Source of the DNA: Luzula sylvatica
Lineage: Eukaryota; Streptophyta; Magnoliopsida; Poales; Juncaceae
Reading direction: 5' to 3'
Assembly (NCBI GenBank): GCA_946800325.1
Contig: OX326959.1
Span: 17,824,862 to 17,888,861, forward strand
DNA: 64,000 nucleotides
The notes below the pieces were generated by a model that ran no database searches, was not told where the DNA came from, and was given only the letters and a program-made list of their open reading frames with translations. Each line of letters begins with the position of its first letter. The stretch's first letter is position 1. Shown here in pieces: positions 1 through 10,403 of the stretch. The position numbers and the translations under genes were made by a program.

Positions 1-89
1 TATTGTAATTATATTTATTTTTAACTGGATATATATATTTAATTTGGACCCATCAAAATTTTGGATCATCTTAAATCTTTAACACTTTA

Positions 90-690
<601 letters not shown>

Positions 691-1635
691 GGAGGAGAGT
701 TCGTCTTCGTTGTGAGGACTCGTAATGAGCTTTTGGCGGATAGTAAGTGTATCCGTTTACTATTGCATTATTAGCAATTATAAATTTAGAAATTATACTA
801 TGCCCCTTATAAATTTAGATAGGTAAACTATGATTTTTAGAGTAGAGAAGTATCCATTTTATATACATCCATCCTAAAATAAAATAAAATTAATAGTGAC
901 GTATGTGCCCAGTATTCTTTTAAAATTTGATTTTAAATTTTAATTTATGATTTGATAATCTAATTTATGATTTAATATCTTATTTAAGTATCAAACAAAA
1001 AATTAATATGTTAAAAATCAAGTAGTTAAACAATATTTACGTCATCAAGAATTGTGAGAGCGAAAACAATATTCACGTCGTCAAATATGATTCGACAAAA
1101 ACAATATTTAAACGAAAACAATGAGAGAAAAGTTAAGTATATTTTCTGTGCTTTTTATATTTTCACTTCTGTACTTCCCCAAATATGAAGAATCTTGTGG
1201 ATACGAATAATACTGATACTTGTAACGGCGTATTTGCTAAGACAGTTTTGTATAGCAACAGGAAACGCTAGTTGTAGGAAACCAATACATGATTATTAGA
1301 AAACTATGATAACAGAAATATGCAAAAAACTATGAGTGTAGGATGTTTAAATGTTGTTTGATGAAAATCATAAGATGAGACGTAACAAATGAATATAATA
1401 TTATATAGTTGTATTATTTTTTATGAAATTCTATAACTATCAAATTTATTTCTTAATCATACCAAAATATTATAATTATTTCAAACAAATAAATCATTCC
1501 AATAACTTTAGATTAGTTTTTCTAATAATACAAATGAAACAAAAATAATTTTAGAGAATATTATCTTTTTAATACTATTTATTTTAGAGAATATTTTTTT
1601 TTAATACAACTAATTTTTATAAAATATTATTTTTG
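691..1635. other. AT-rich HCT upstream flank, no gene
   Basis: AT-rich non-coding sequence homologous to about 36540-37790 in copy B. A segment at about 1225-1330 (GTATTTGCTAAGACAG, then AACAGGAAACGC) recurs at 37430-37500 and 38520-38640, which suggests an old TIR element. No coding potential was seen. Confidence 0.6.
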
Positions 1636-2515
1636 TTTCATATCGATATCTGATACGAATACGATATCTGATACGAATACGGTATACGGTATCTGATATC
1701 CGATTTCGGATATGAATACAATATCTGATATTTGATTTTGGATACGAATACATTATTCTATATATGTTAGAAATACGGATACTAATACAATATCGACATC
1801 TGATTGAGATACGAATATGATACATGCTATGTTATGCGGATAGTTCAAAAATGCAAAAGTATCCTAAGGATACGCGTATCCGATACTGATACGGGTGCGA
1901 TACGGCTCGGATACGTATCGGATGCGCCACGTAGCGTATCCGAATATTTTAATAAAAAAAAAAATTCAGATACGGCGGGGATACGGCACGATACGGCATG
2001 ATACGGCTGGGGACACGTCCAGGATACGACTGGGATACTCCATTTAGGATATTTCGGCCCAGTATATATTTTGGCCTATAATAGTTTTAAATAAATTATA
2101 TACGATAATTCTAGGATATTTCTAGATTAGTTCTATGATATTTCTAGAATAAGTTTATGATACTTTTATGATACTTGTATTGTTTGGTTGATATTATTTA
2201 TTGACATGATATTTAATTTAAAAATATTATTAATTCATTATTTAATTTATTACCTTTTTATTAATATAATATATTATAAATATATTAAAATAATTATTAT
2301 ATGGCCGTATCCGTATCCGTATCCGTATCCGTGATTTTTTGAAAATTGTCGTATCGCTATATCCGTATCCGTACAACATAGGATGTATGGTATCCGATAT
2401 CAAATTTTGGACACAAATACGGTATCCGAATCCGATACGACTACGATATACAATATCCGATATCTCAAATATGAACACGGTATCCGATACGTATACAAAT
2501 ACAGGTAATGAAATA
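1636..2515. repeat. Block of degenerate GATACGG / TATCCGATA repeats
   Basis: Dozens of interleaved copies of GATACGG, GTATCCGAT and GATATCCGA on both strands. The block matches 37800-38095 in copy B but contains an extra inserted element (1819-2385). Short ORFs on both strands here are products of the repeat and are not genes. Confidence 0.75.
1819..2385. mobile_element. MITE-like insertion with GATACGG subterminal repeats
   Basis: Copy B reads GAATATGATATATGGTATCC without a break (37955-37985), whereas copy A has about 565 bp inserted there. The ends are imperfect inverted repeats: CATGCTATGTTATGCGGATA on the left, and the complement of the right end reads CATCCTATGTTGTACGGATA. The AT-rich core (2100-2280) recurs in reverse orientation at 35225-35745. 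The target duplication is not clear because the flank is itself repetitive. Confidence 0.6.
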
Positions 2516-3533
2516 TTATTATAAAACAAATATTTTTGTATACTTATTAGCACGTTTTTAATACAAATGAAGTACTAATTAAGAAAAAACAAATTAAGCA
2601 ACAATTAAGAAAATTATGTTTATTTTTTTTTCTAAATGAACAAATATTAACCACCAATTATTTACTTATAAGAGGGGAAAACATGATTATGATATTTTTC
2701 AAAAGTTGTACATTGTGATGGAATTAGTAATATTATTTTAATATTTTTTTGATCGTAAGTTTTGAAAAATTATTCAGATGTAAATTGTAAGTTTCAAAAA
2801 GTCAAGAAAAGAAGATAAGGATGATAACTACACCAAATATTTTAATCCTCATCAAACCTGGTTTTTGGTTTTTTTATATTTGTTTTTGGAAAATCCCCCC
2901 TCCCTAACCCAACAACCACCACCAGTACCACCACACGCACACACACGCACACAATACGTATGACTACTTCAAATGTGCTCCAAATTTACATCTCAATTTT
3001 TCTCCAATTAATCTTTAACCTAGAATTTGATAATTTTAATTGAAATTTAATTCATTACATTATTAATTTGTTTAATTAGAAAATAATTAATTATAAATTA
3101 ATTAGAGTCGTTATTAATTGAAATTTTTTTTTTGATGTAAATTGGATATCAATTTTCACCAAATCAAAATCGTGATGTCATGATGATGACATTACGATTT
3201 TTGTGATGAAATATGGAAACATAGTAAAAAAAACTCTTTATTTTTATGCACTGTGTCGTACACGTGAGAATATTAAATGCAAGAGATGTATAGTTTTATT
3301 GACACACAAACTTTAGTGATTATTATGACAAATACAAATCCAAAACAAATATAATGATTAAGAAATTGAAAATATCAAACTTGTCCTTAATTAGTAATCG
3401 TAGTCAATCGCATTAAGATAATAGTTATATAATATAATCGTATTAGTATGCTCCATTTATTTGAAAAGCATTATCACTGAATACCATATGTGATCTTTCT
3501 ATTTTTTTTTTGGGTGGTAGCATGTAAATGATA
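2516..3533. other. AT-rich flank with a MITE-like segment at about 2965-3215
   Basis: Non-coding. 2516-2880 matches 38095-38395 of copy B. A CA-rich tract sits at 2920-2955. About 2965-3215 (CTCCAATTAATC, AATTAATTATAAATTAATTAGAG, TGATGTCATGATGATGACA) matches 28440-28710 in reverse orientation and is missing from copy B, so it is probably a short DNA transposon. 3240-3533 matches copy B in two pieces (39985-40080 and 42935-43130). Confidence 0.55.
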
Positions 3534-3542
3534 TTTTAGATT

Positions 3543-3851
3543 GGATAATTATACTCTTGCCCCAATTCCCGCCACTATTCACGATTTGTATCATTTTTGT
3601 GAATAGTGGAGTGTGGTTTTAATTGCCCTCTCCAATTTGCATCCTCCATTTCAATTGACGGTTAATTGTGCTTTGAATTAACGGTTAATTCAAATATAAT
3701 TAACGGTTAATATAATTGTATTAGTCATTAATATAATTAATAATTTCAATTAACCATCAATTCAAATGGAGGGTATAAATTTGGGAGATGGATATTATTT
3801 CCCCCACATCGTGAATAGTGGGGGGAAATGGGGGGCACAGTAAATGGCCTC
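3543..3851. mobile_element. MULE-type MITE with 9-bp target duplication
   Basis: A 309-bp element flanked by TTTTAGATT at 3534-3542 and 3852-3860, the 9-bp duplication typical of Mutator-like elements. The left end GGATAATTATACTCTTGCCC and the complement of the right end (GAGGCCATTTACTGTGCCCC) form an imperfect inverted repeat that improves inward (CACTATTCACGAT on both arms). The core holds repeated ACGGTTAATT motifs. Copy B has a different sequence at this point. Confidence 0.8.
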
Positions 3852-4014
3852 TTTTAGATTATACATATTATTTTAAAGAAATGCACTTTAAATGGCAGCT
3901 CCTTATTCACTATTAGGAAAATTACTCCGAAAATTAACCAAGTGTCTTATCGTCTCACGCTAGTTATAACTCTCTTATATTTTTTTCTACACTATATTGA
4001 TAAAAGATACATTG

Positions 4015-4155
4015 TCTGGATGATCAATGGACCGTGGCCCAATGGTCGAGTGTGAGGCACAAAAAATCATATGTTGTGAGAGATTGTGGGTTCAAGTCTC
4101 ATTGATACCAATGGATGGAGGACTACTGAGCTTTCTCCATTTACTCGTTTTTTTT
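4015..4155 (+). mobile_element. tRNA-derived SINE with target duplication and empty site
   Basis: About 141 bp flanked by TACATTG at 4008-4014 and 4156-4162. Copy B lacks the insert and reads GATACATTGGTTGGATG (43490-43506). A box A-like TGGCCCAATGG and a box B-like GGTTCAAGTCTC mark an RNA polymerase III promoter, and the 3' end is a T-run. Relatives lie at 36674-36807, 43198-43315 and 29090-29200. Confidence 0.85.
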
Positions 4156-4162
4156 TACATTG

Positions 4163-5030
4163 TTTGGATATATGAAGATACCATTTGGAAGAGGAATATT
4201 AAAGCCCTCTTCAAAAAGAATTTAAAAAAAATAAAACATACGTTATTATTTATATTATTATTATTTTTTCTATATTATGGATTAAAAATTTGTTATTTTT
4301 TTTAATTAACCATTTTTACTATCATCTATATTTTTTTATTATATATTTATTATGATTTATATTTTTTCTATACTAGAGATTAAAAATATGTTGTTATTTA
4401 TATTATTTTCATTATAAAAAAATATAAATATGAATTAAAAAAATAAAATTATGAAATTTAAAGATATAAAAAGCACAACTTAAAAACGACTGCTCATTTA
4501 ATTTTGTCCATGTGCCTTTTTTTTAAACATGTGTTCTTTACTGTGCGACATTCTGTAATTAAAATGAAATAAAAGATGGAATGCATTACCAATGTCCGTT
4601 ATTTTAATATAATGTACGGAGAACGCTGAATTACAATTTTATAATATTGCAAGGGCGAATTTAACGGATCATACAATTAATGCATTATGTATTATTTAAA
4701 TCAAGTGGTACATTAAACATAAATATGAATGAATCATAATAATTTCTTCTAGAAATGCAAGGCTGTGAACTGTTCCTAGACGGCCAGACATTTATATTCC
4801 ACCCATGTATATGAAATCGTCCATATGAAATGCACCACATCAGTGCCAACTGCCAGCAAGAGAAGAAACAACGTTCGAGAGGCGAGGCTCAATCAATACC
4901 GTTCACTGTGCTGTGTTCCCCGTGATGATATAATAACTTGTCCGGCTTAGCAATTTTTAAAAATTATGTTATAAACGAATCACATGCGTTCTTATTTGTA
5001 TTGATTAAGTGCTACGTGAGATTAGATATG
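4163..5030. other. AT-rich end of duplicated flank, no gene
   Basis: Non-coding and homologous to 43507-43905 plus 44950-45410 of copy B. The site TAATTAAAA at about 4557-4565 is the uninterrupted form of the target occupied by the foldback element at 43911-44942. Confidence 0.7.
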
Positions 5031-5037
5031 GTAATTG

Positions 5038-5345
5038 CACGGGTCGGATCTCGTTCGGATCGGATCATTTCGGATTCGGATTCGGATCGTTTCGATTTAC
5101 AGGTCATTCGGATGAACGGGTCATTTGGGTCGCGTGTCGTTCGGATTTCAGATCGTTTAGGTTCGGATCGTTTTGGATTTTGGATCATTCGGTTTCGGAT
5201 CATTTCGGTTTTCGGATCATTCGGGTTCGGGTCGTTTCGGTTTTCGAGTCATTCGGTTCCGTATCGTTTCATTTTTCGGATCATTCGATTTCGGGTCGTT
5301 TCGGTTTTCGGGTTGTTCTGGTATTGGTTATTTTTATTTTCGGTT
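5038..5345. repeat. Tandem TTTCGG / GGATCATTC minisatellite
   Basis: About 300 bp of degenerate units built from TCGGATCATT, TCGGTTTCGG and TCGTTTCGG. All three plus frames stay partly open and give Phe/Arg/Ser-rich pseudo-peptides with no family resemblance. The opening TAGATATGGTAATTGCACGG resembles the end of hAT-type MITEs, so this may be one arm of a decayed element. Confidence 0.75.
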
Positions 5346-5399
5346 CATTACGATTTTGCAAATTTTATTTTCAATCATTCGATTTTTCGAAAATTTAAT

Positions 5400-5895
5400 T
5401 TTCAAATAATACGGAATTTATTTTGTTAATTCTTAAATATTTTAGTAATATTATATTAATTTTAACAATAATATATTAATTTCTGCAAATTACACACATT
5501 TTAAACATTCATGTGAAGTTGGATTTTAGAAGTCAAATATGCAAAATTCTTATTAACAAATATTTTAATATTTGTTAATTTGTTTAATAATAATATATCA
5601 TATTCAATTATTTGTAAATTTAAAAGTGATATCATTCGTTTTCTTTACTTGGTGTACATGTTTAAAGAAATATGAAATTTGATGGGGTTTTTTCTTTCCC
5701 AATTTTATCATTTCATCTGTTCAACATTTCATATTTTTAAGTCAGGTGGTTGATATTTATCTATATGTTTGGTATTTCATGCTTTCCAAATACATATGCT
5801 TAAGATCTTTGATTTTTAATATTAATTAATTTTATAATAGAGAGCATATATGGTGCTCCCCCAATTCACCACGCTCATGAGTCACCAAAGCCTAA
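5400..5895. other. AT-rich spacer with a MITE end remnant
   Basis: No gene seen. GAGCATATATGGTGC at 5842-5856 matches the terminal inverted repeat of the MITE at 39725-39991 (complement AGAGCATATATGGTGCCCC), so it is probably a truncated end of that family. Confidence 0.5.
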
Positions 5896-5899
5896 TTAA

Positions 5900-7410
5900 T
5901 TGAGTGGGAGAATTTTGAGAGATGGAAAGGATTACCGATTCTAAATTTTCGACTATGGTATACCGATTCTAAATTCGTGCGGAAGCTAAAATGATATAAT
6001 TGAAATTTAGAAAATACCGAACAATTTGAACACGCGATCTTTGATAACGGAGTTCGGTAGGTGGTTGCTTTGTAGTTTTAACTCACCGTCTACTTGCTCA
6101 ATCGACCGATTCGATTGAATACAAGTACATACGTCTCCGGGGATGCCTTGCGTCTTATTCGGTTTTCGATTGAATTCCCGAATCACTCTTACAAGGTTTT
6201 GCCGAGATTGATTTACACGTTTTTCTATCAATATCTAGCGGGCTTTACACTCTTGATGCTAGCCTATTACAATATCTAATACGAACTAAACGTGATCGGT
6301 CACGCAAGTTGGGAATCGTATTTGATGGAGGAATGGAAGGAAATAATCTCTAAGAATGTTTAGATGATTATAAGCTCAAAGGATTTTGCAAGTATTATCT
6401 CTTTTGAAAGTGGAAATAAGATTGTCAAAGTTAGGAGAGAGAATGAGTGAAGGGTTCTATTTATAGAACACATAAACCCTTCCCAGAATTTGCATTTTCT
6501 GCATAATCCGTTATAACGGACTTCAAGTCCGTTATAACGGACCATAAGTCAAAACTAGCCGTTACGGCTGTTATATTCGAATTGTTACACAGTCCGTTAT
6601 AACGGAACATATGTCCGGTTATAACGGAAGTCTGTGTTATGCAGTTCGTTGCAACGGACTAACATGTCCGTTGCAACGGACATCATACTGGGACTTCACT
6701 TCAGTTTGAATTTAATTTCCGTTATAACGGAGCATACTCCGTTACAACGTTAAATGGTATTCCGTTGTAACGGATTGGTTAATCCGTTACAACGGACATG
6801 GAGAGAAAAGTGTAGTACTGAAGTGAGTTCAATGTCCGTTGTAACGGACATACTTCTGTGACATCCTTTAAGTTTGAATTTAATTAGCGTTGTAACGGAC
6901 ATTATTCCGTTGCAACGCTTTTATGGTGTCAGTTATAACGGATTGGTTAATTCGTTGTAACGAACTATACTGTGTATTTCATTCTCGAATAGGACAAGTA
7001 TGTCCGTTATAACGGACACAGAGTTCCGTTGTAACGGACATTCTTATTTCAGCCTTTTTCATTAATTCATCAATTTGATGGATTTCGAATATATTTATTT
7101 GATTTTATTTTGAGCTTAGTCATACAAAAACAAGTTTAGGGATACTTATAATGTGTTTTGGTGATAAGATTGATATCTCAACTTGCGAAATCTTCGATGT
7201 CTTGATTCCGTGATTCTTCTACGTCTTGATCTTCTTCGCGATTCTTCGACGTCTTGATCCTTGCTATTCTTGATTTATTTTTGCTTGTTTATCTTGATCT
7301 TCTTATTGCATTTTGCACCTATGTATCATATACAATATTCTCGATAGATTTTGTTAGTAGTATCGACATTGTTTTTGAGATAATCAAACAACCGAAAATT
7401 TGAACCAACA
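5900..7410 (-). mobile_element. LTR-like block of a copia-type retroelement (boundaries approximate)
   Basis: Read on minus, the block begins TGTTGGTTCAAATTTTCGG at 7410, a typical TG start of a copia LTR. The base after its end (7411) is where homology to 48769 resumes, so the right boundary is supported by comparison. The left boundary and target duplication were not found. The middle carries the palindrome array at 6507-7041. No pol coding was seen. Confidence 0.5.
6507..7041. repeat. Array of about 17 CCGTT-NN-AACGG palindromes
   Basis: Seen directly: perfect copies such as TCCGTTATAACGGA at about 6507, 6528, 6592, 6718 and 7002, TCCGTTGTAACGGA at about 6761, 6834 and 7025, TCCGTTGCAACGGA near 6667, and one- or two-base variants between them. 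Spacing is irregular, about 20-60 bp. Each palindrome contains AACGG on both strands. The array lies inside the LTR-like block. Confidence 0.9.
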
Positions 7411-7553
7411 TAATAGTAATAGATGTATTTTTAATCTAATTACAATTCTCAAACATCTCTTATTCGCAATCCAAAAAAATGTAAAAAACAATTATTCTTC
7501 GCATATATTGGATATATGAAAATGTCCATTTATCATTTATAATCAGGACCAAA
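7411..7553. repeat. Duplicated CML-side flank, left piece
   Basis: Homologous to 48769-48908 and continued by 9008-9620 after the Helitron. It is part of the copy A version of the segment that lies downstream of the CML gene in copy B. Non-coding. Confidence 0.8.
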
Positions 7554-9007
7554 TTATAAGTTATATATAAAGTTGGATAAATTCAAGCTCCCACATGAGG
7601 CCACGTCACCAGGGACCTTTTTGTGAAAAAAACAAATTTTTTTCACATTTTGGTCCTTTTTTATTTACATTTTGGTCCTTTTTTAAAAAAAAATTATATT
7701 TTGGTCCTTTTTTATTCACATTTTGGTCCTTTTTAATTTACATTTTGATCCTTCAAGTTTAAAGAATTACTTTTGGGTCCTGGGACCTCTTTGTAAAAAA
7801 AAAATTAATTTACATTTTGGTCCTTTCTTAATTACATTTTGATCCTTTTTAGTTGAAAAAACTATATTTTGGTCCTTTTTATTTACATTTTGGCCCTTTT
7901 AGGTTTAAAAGCTTACATTTTGGTCCTTCATATTTACATCTTGATCCTCTTTTATTTACATGTCGGTCCTTTTTCACATTTCCGAATTTATATTTTGGTC
8001 CTTTTTATTTATATTTTGGTCCTTTTTAGTCTTTTGGTCTTCTTATCGGTTTCAGTTAATGTCATATTTACCCTTCTTTTTTTTTTTTTTTTTGTTGGAG
8101 AAATTAAAGTCCTCACAAAAGGTCACATCATCCTTTTAATGTGGACCACTTGATCTTGATCAAAAAGATCTATAATATATGATTTTTTATTTTAACATGA
8201 TCTATATAAACACACTAATTAAAAAATTACATGAATTTTGGTCCATCGTGGATCAAGTTCATTCATATATTTTTGTATAAATTATATACGGAAAAATTTC
8301 AAAAAACTCCTTAAATTATTGGATATTATAAAAACACCTAAATTTATATATGTAGTAATTAAAAAAAAAAATTATTTTCTATTAATTTAAAAAAATCTTC
8401 ATATTTTTGGAGCATATAATAATTAAAAAAATTATTATATATTATATTTATACAATTTTAATATTTCATACATTATATATATTTGACTTCTATATTTTTT
8501 CCCAAAAAAACTAACACAAAATAATGATAAAAAAACACAATAAATAAAAAGGACAACGAAAAAAATATAAAATCATTACACAATAGATATAAAATCATTA
8601 CGGAAAAAAAAATTGATGTTTAAATAGATATTCTTTTACGATATGTTTTCAATGTGTTTATTTATTATTGCATATTTTATTATTATTGTTTACGAATTAG
8701 GTCAAAATTAATAATAAAAAAAAAATTAATCATTACGTATGAAGATTAAAGAGTATTTGGCAAAAGGAGAAGTGAATATCATCCGTAAGAGAAACAAAAG
8801 TTTGGTAGAGATTTTTTTTTTTTTAAATATACAAAAACATAGAATTTTTTTACAATATCCAAAAAAAGATAGGGAGTAAAAAATACATCAAAATACAGAT
8901 ATATGAACAATCAGGCAATAAAACGTAGAATCCAATAACATATTAGGAAAAATTACATCATAACAAACTTCAAGACTCCCGCGCAATCGCGCGGGGGAAA
9001 AAGCTAG
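7554..9007 (+). mobile_element. Non-autonomous Helitron
   Basis: The 3' end carries the hairpin CCCGCGC-AATC-GCGCGGG (8978-8995), eight bases, then terminal CTAG at 9004-9007, followed by host T. Copy B shows the empty site ACCAAATAACATATAAACC (48903-48921), so insertion was exactly between A and T with no target duplication. The 5' end reads TTATAAGTTATATATAAAG where canonical elements start with TC, so the first dinucleotide has changed. The body has no Rep/helicase gene and includes a minisatellite. Confidence 0.88.
7610..8060. repeat. TTTTGGTCC minisatellite inside the Helitron
   Basis: About 17 degenerate units of roughly 22-30 bp built on ACATTTTGGTCCTTTTTA. An open frame at 7869-8153 is caused by this repeat and is not a gene. 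Confidence 0.8.
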
Positions 9008-9620
9008 TAACATATAAACCCAATATGTACCCTTATCTCAAAAGGAAAAATCAGCAACTCTCAATTATCATCAAGAAGAGAGAGAAAAAAAAATCATCGA
9101 CTCTCAATTGGAGATGATAACATATTTGGATAGGAATACATATTTGCAACTAAAACTTCACAAACGTAACCATAATATTTCGATTGCGCAAGAATTAAAC
9201 ATGCTTAAGCATACGATGTACGGTTTCAATTTATGATTTCAGTATTGAGGGAGTCGCATACGCTTAGCCTCGCCCTTTTGAACATAAAAGGTTCACACAA
9301 AAGAGCTTTCTAGTAAATTCACATTGTTGTAAATGTGTGCTACATTTTCTTCTCTTGAATTACATATTCCTCATATTTTTCATGCAAATTTATTAGATTT
9401 TAATGCAGCTTTTTTAAGTTTTCATATGCTCTTAAAAATGATTATGTTTAATCCTCCGTGAGAGGACAAAAAAATCATGATAACTAATAATTAAGCACAA
9501 CACTTTCATCCCACAAAGACATGCATGAACAATACAAGTTTCACAAGGAAAAATAGCAAATCTACATCCACAATACAAACTTTTTTTCTCAAACAAAAGA
9601 AATCATGATACAAAAAATAA
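9008..9620. repeat. Duplicated CML-side flank, right piece
   Basis: Homologous to about 48915-49555 (for example GTTTCAATTTATGAT and GAGGGAGTCGCATACGCTTAGCC). The match stops at CAAAAAATAA (9611-9620). Copy B continues into CML exon 6, while copy A switches to the end of the MULE. Confidence 0.85.
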
Positions 9621-9833
9621 AGAAAAAAATACACTTTTGCCCCCCAAACTTTTCCCAAAAGTGTACTTTACCCCCAAAACAAAAATCTGCACCTTTTTGC
9701 CCCCTAATATTTCAAAAATTGTGCATCATGCCCCTTCCGTCCATTTGGTGTTAAAACCTTAGTTAAATGAGGAGGTGACATGATGATTAGGATACAAGTG
9801 TTAATGACATGACAATTTAACCAATTGAACCCA

Positions 9834-10080
9834 AACCCTACCCGATTGCACTCAAACCCGACCCGAGAACCCAAATAACCAATAATTCCCTGTTGGGCCG
9901 TTCCTCTCTCTCTCTTTCTCTCCCTCTCTCCCTCGCGCTGAGAAGACTTTCTCGCTGCTGTGCCTTCTCAACCTTCAACTCGTCGAGTACCAATCGGTAA
10001 GACTTCAACCTTCTCGCCTTCAACCTTCTCGCCTTCAACTCTCAGCCCTCTCTTCCCTCTCTCCCTCGGTAAATCAGCAG
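9834..10080. repeat. MULE left terminal inverted repeat (inner part)
   Basis: AACCCAAACCCTACCCGATT near 9830 and GAGAACCCAAATAACCA near 9864 recur in reverse complement at 14475-14528. The CT-rich tracts and CGCGCTGAGAAGAC also pair with 14400-14415. The outer part, 9621-9833, with C-runs, has no partner on the right. Confidence 0.85.
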
Positions 10081-10403
10081 ATTTCAACATACTTGCAAAA
10101 AGAAATCGAATTTCAACAGAAATCGAATTTCTCGGTTAAGACTCTCACCTTTGTTCAAATCGAATTTAAGAAATCGATGTTTAGTAAATTTCTCCCTCGG
10201 TGAACATTTCAACAGATCTAAGAAATCGAATTCGAACATATCTAAAAAAAATTACAAAGAGGCCCCTGTTAATTTACAAAAAAGACCCTGTTAATTTACA
10301 AAAAAAAGCCCCTGCTAAATTACAAAAATGCCCCAGTCTTTATTTAGTAATTTATTTAATAATTGATCCAATTTATTTGTCAATTTGAAGTTAATTTGGG
10401 AAG

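Noticed and set aside
1610..2553. Overlapping ORFs rich in Ile/Arg/Tyr
   Set aside because: Translation of GATACGG repeats in several frames.
4027..4120. Functional tRNA gene
   Set aside because: Only box A and B resemblance; no cloverleaf, and the target duplication shows a SINE.
6507..7041. CRISPR-like array
   Set aside because: The repeats are short palindromes at irregular spacing in a plant LTR; no uniform spacers and no cas genes.
7869..8153. 94-residue hydrophobic ORF, possible membrane protein
   Set aside because: Product of the TTTTGGTCC minisatellite inside the Helitron.
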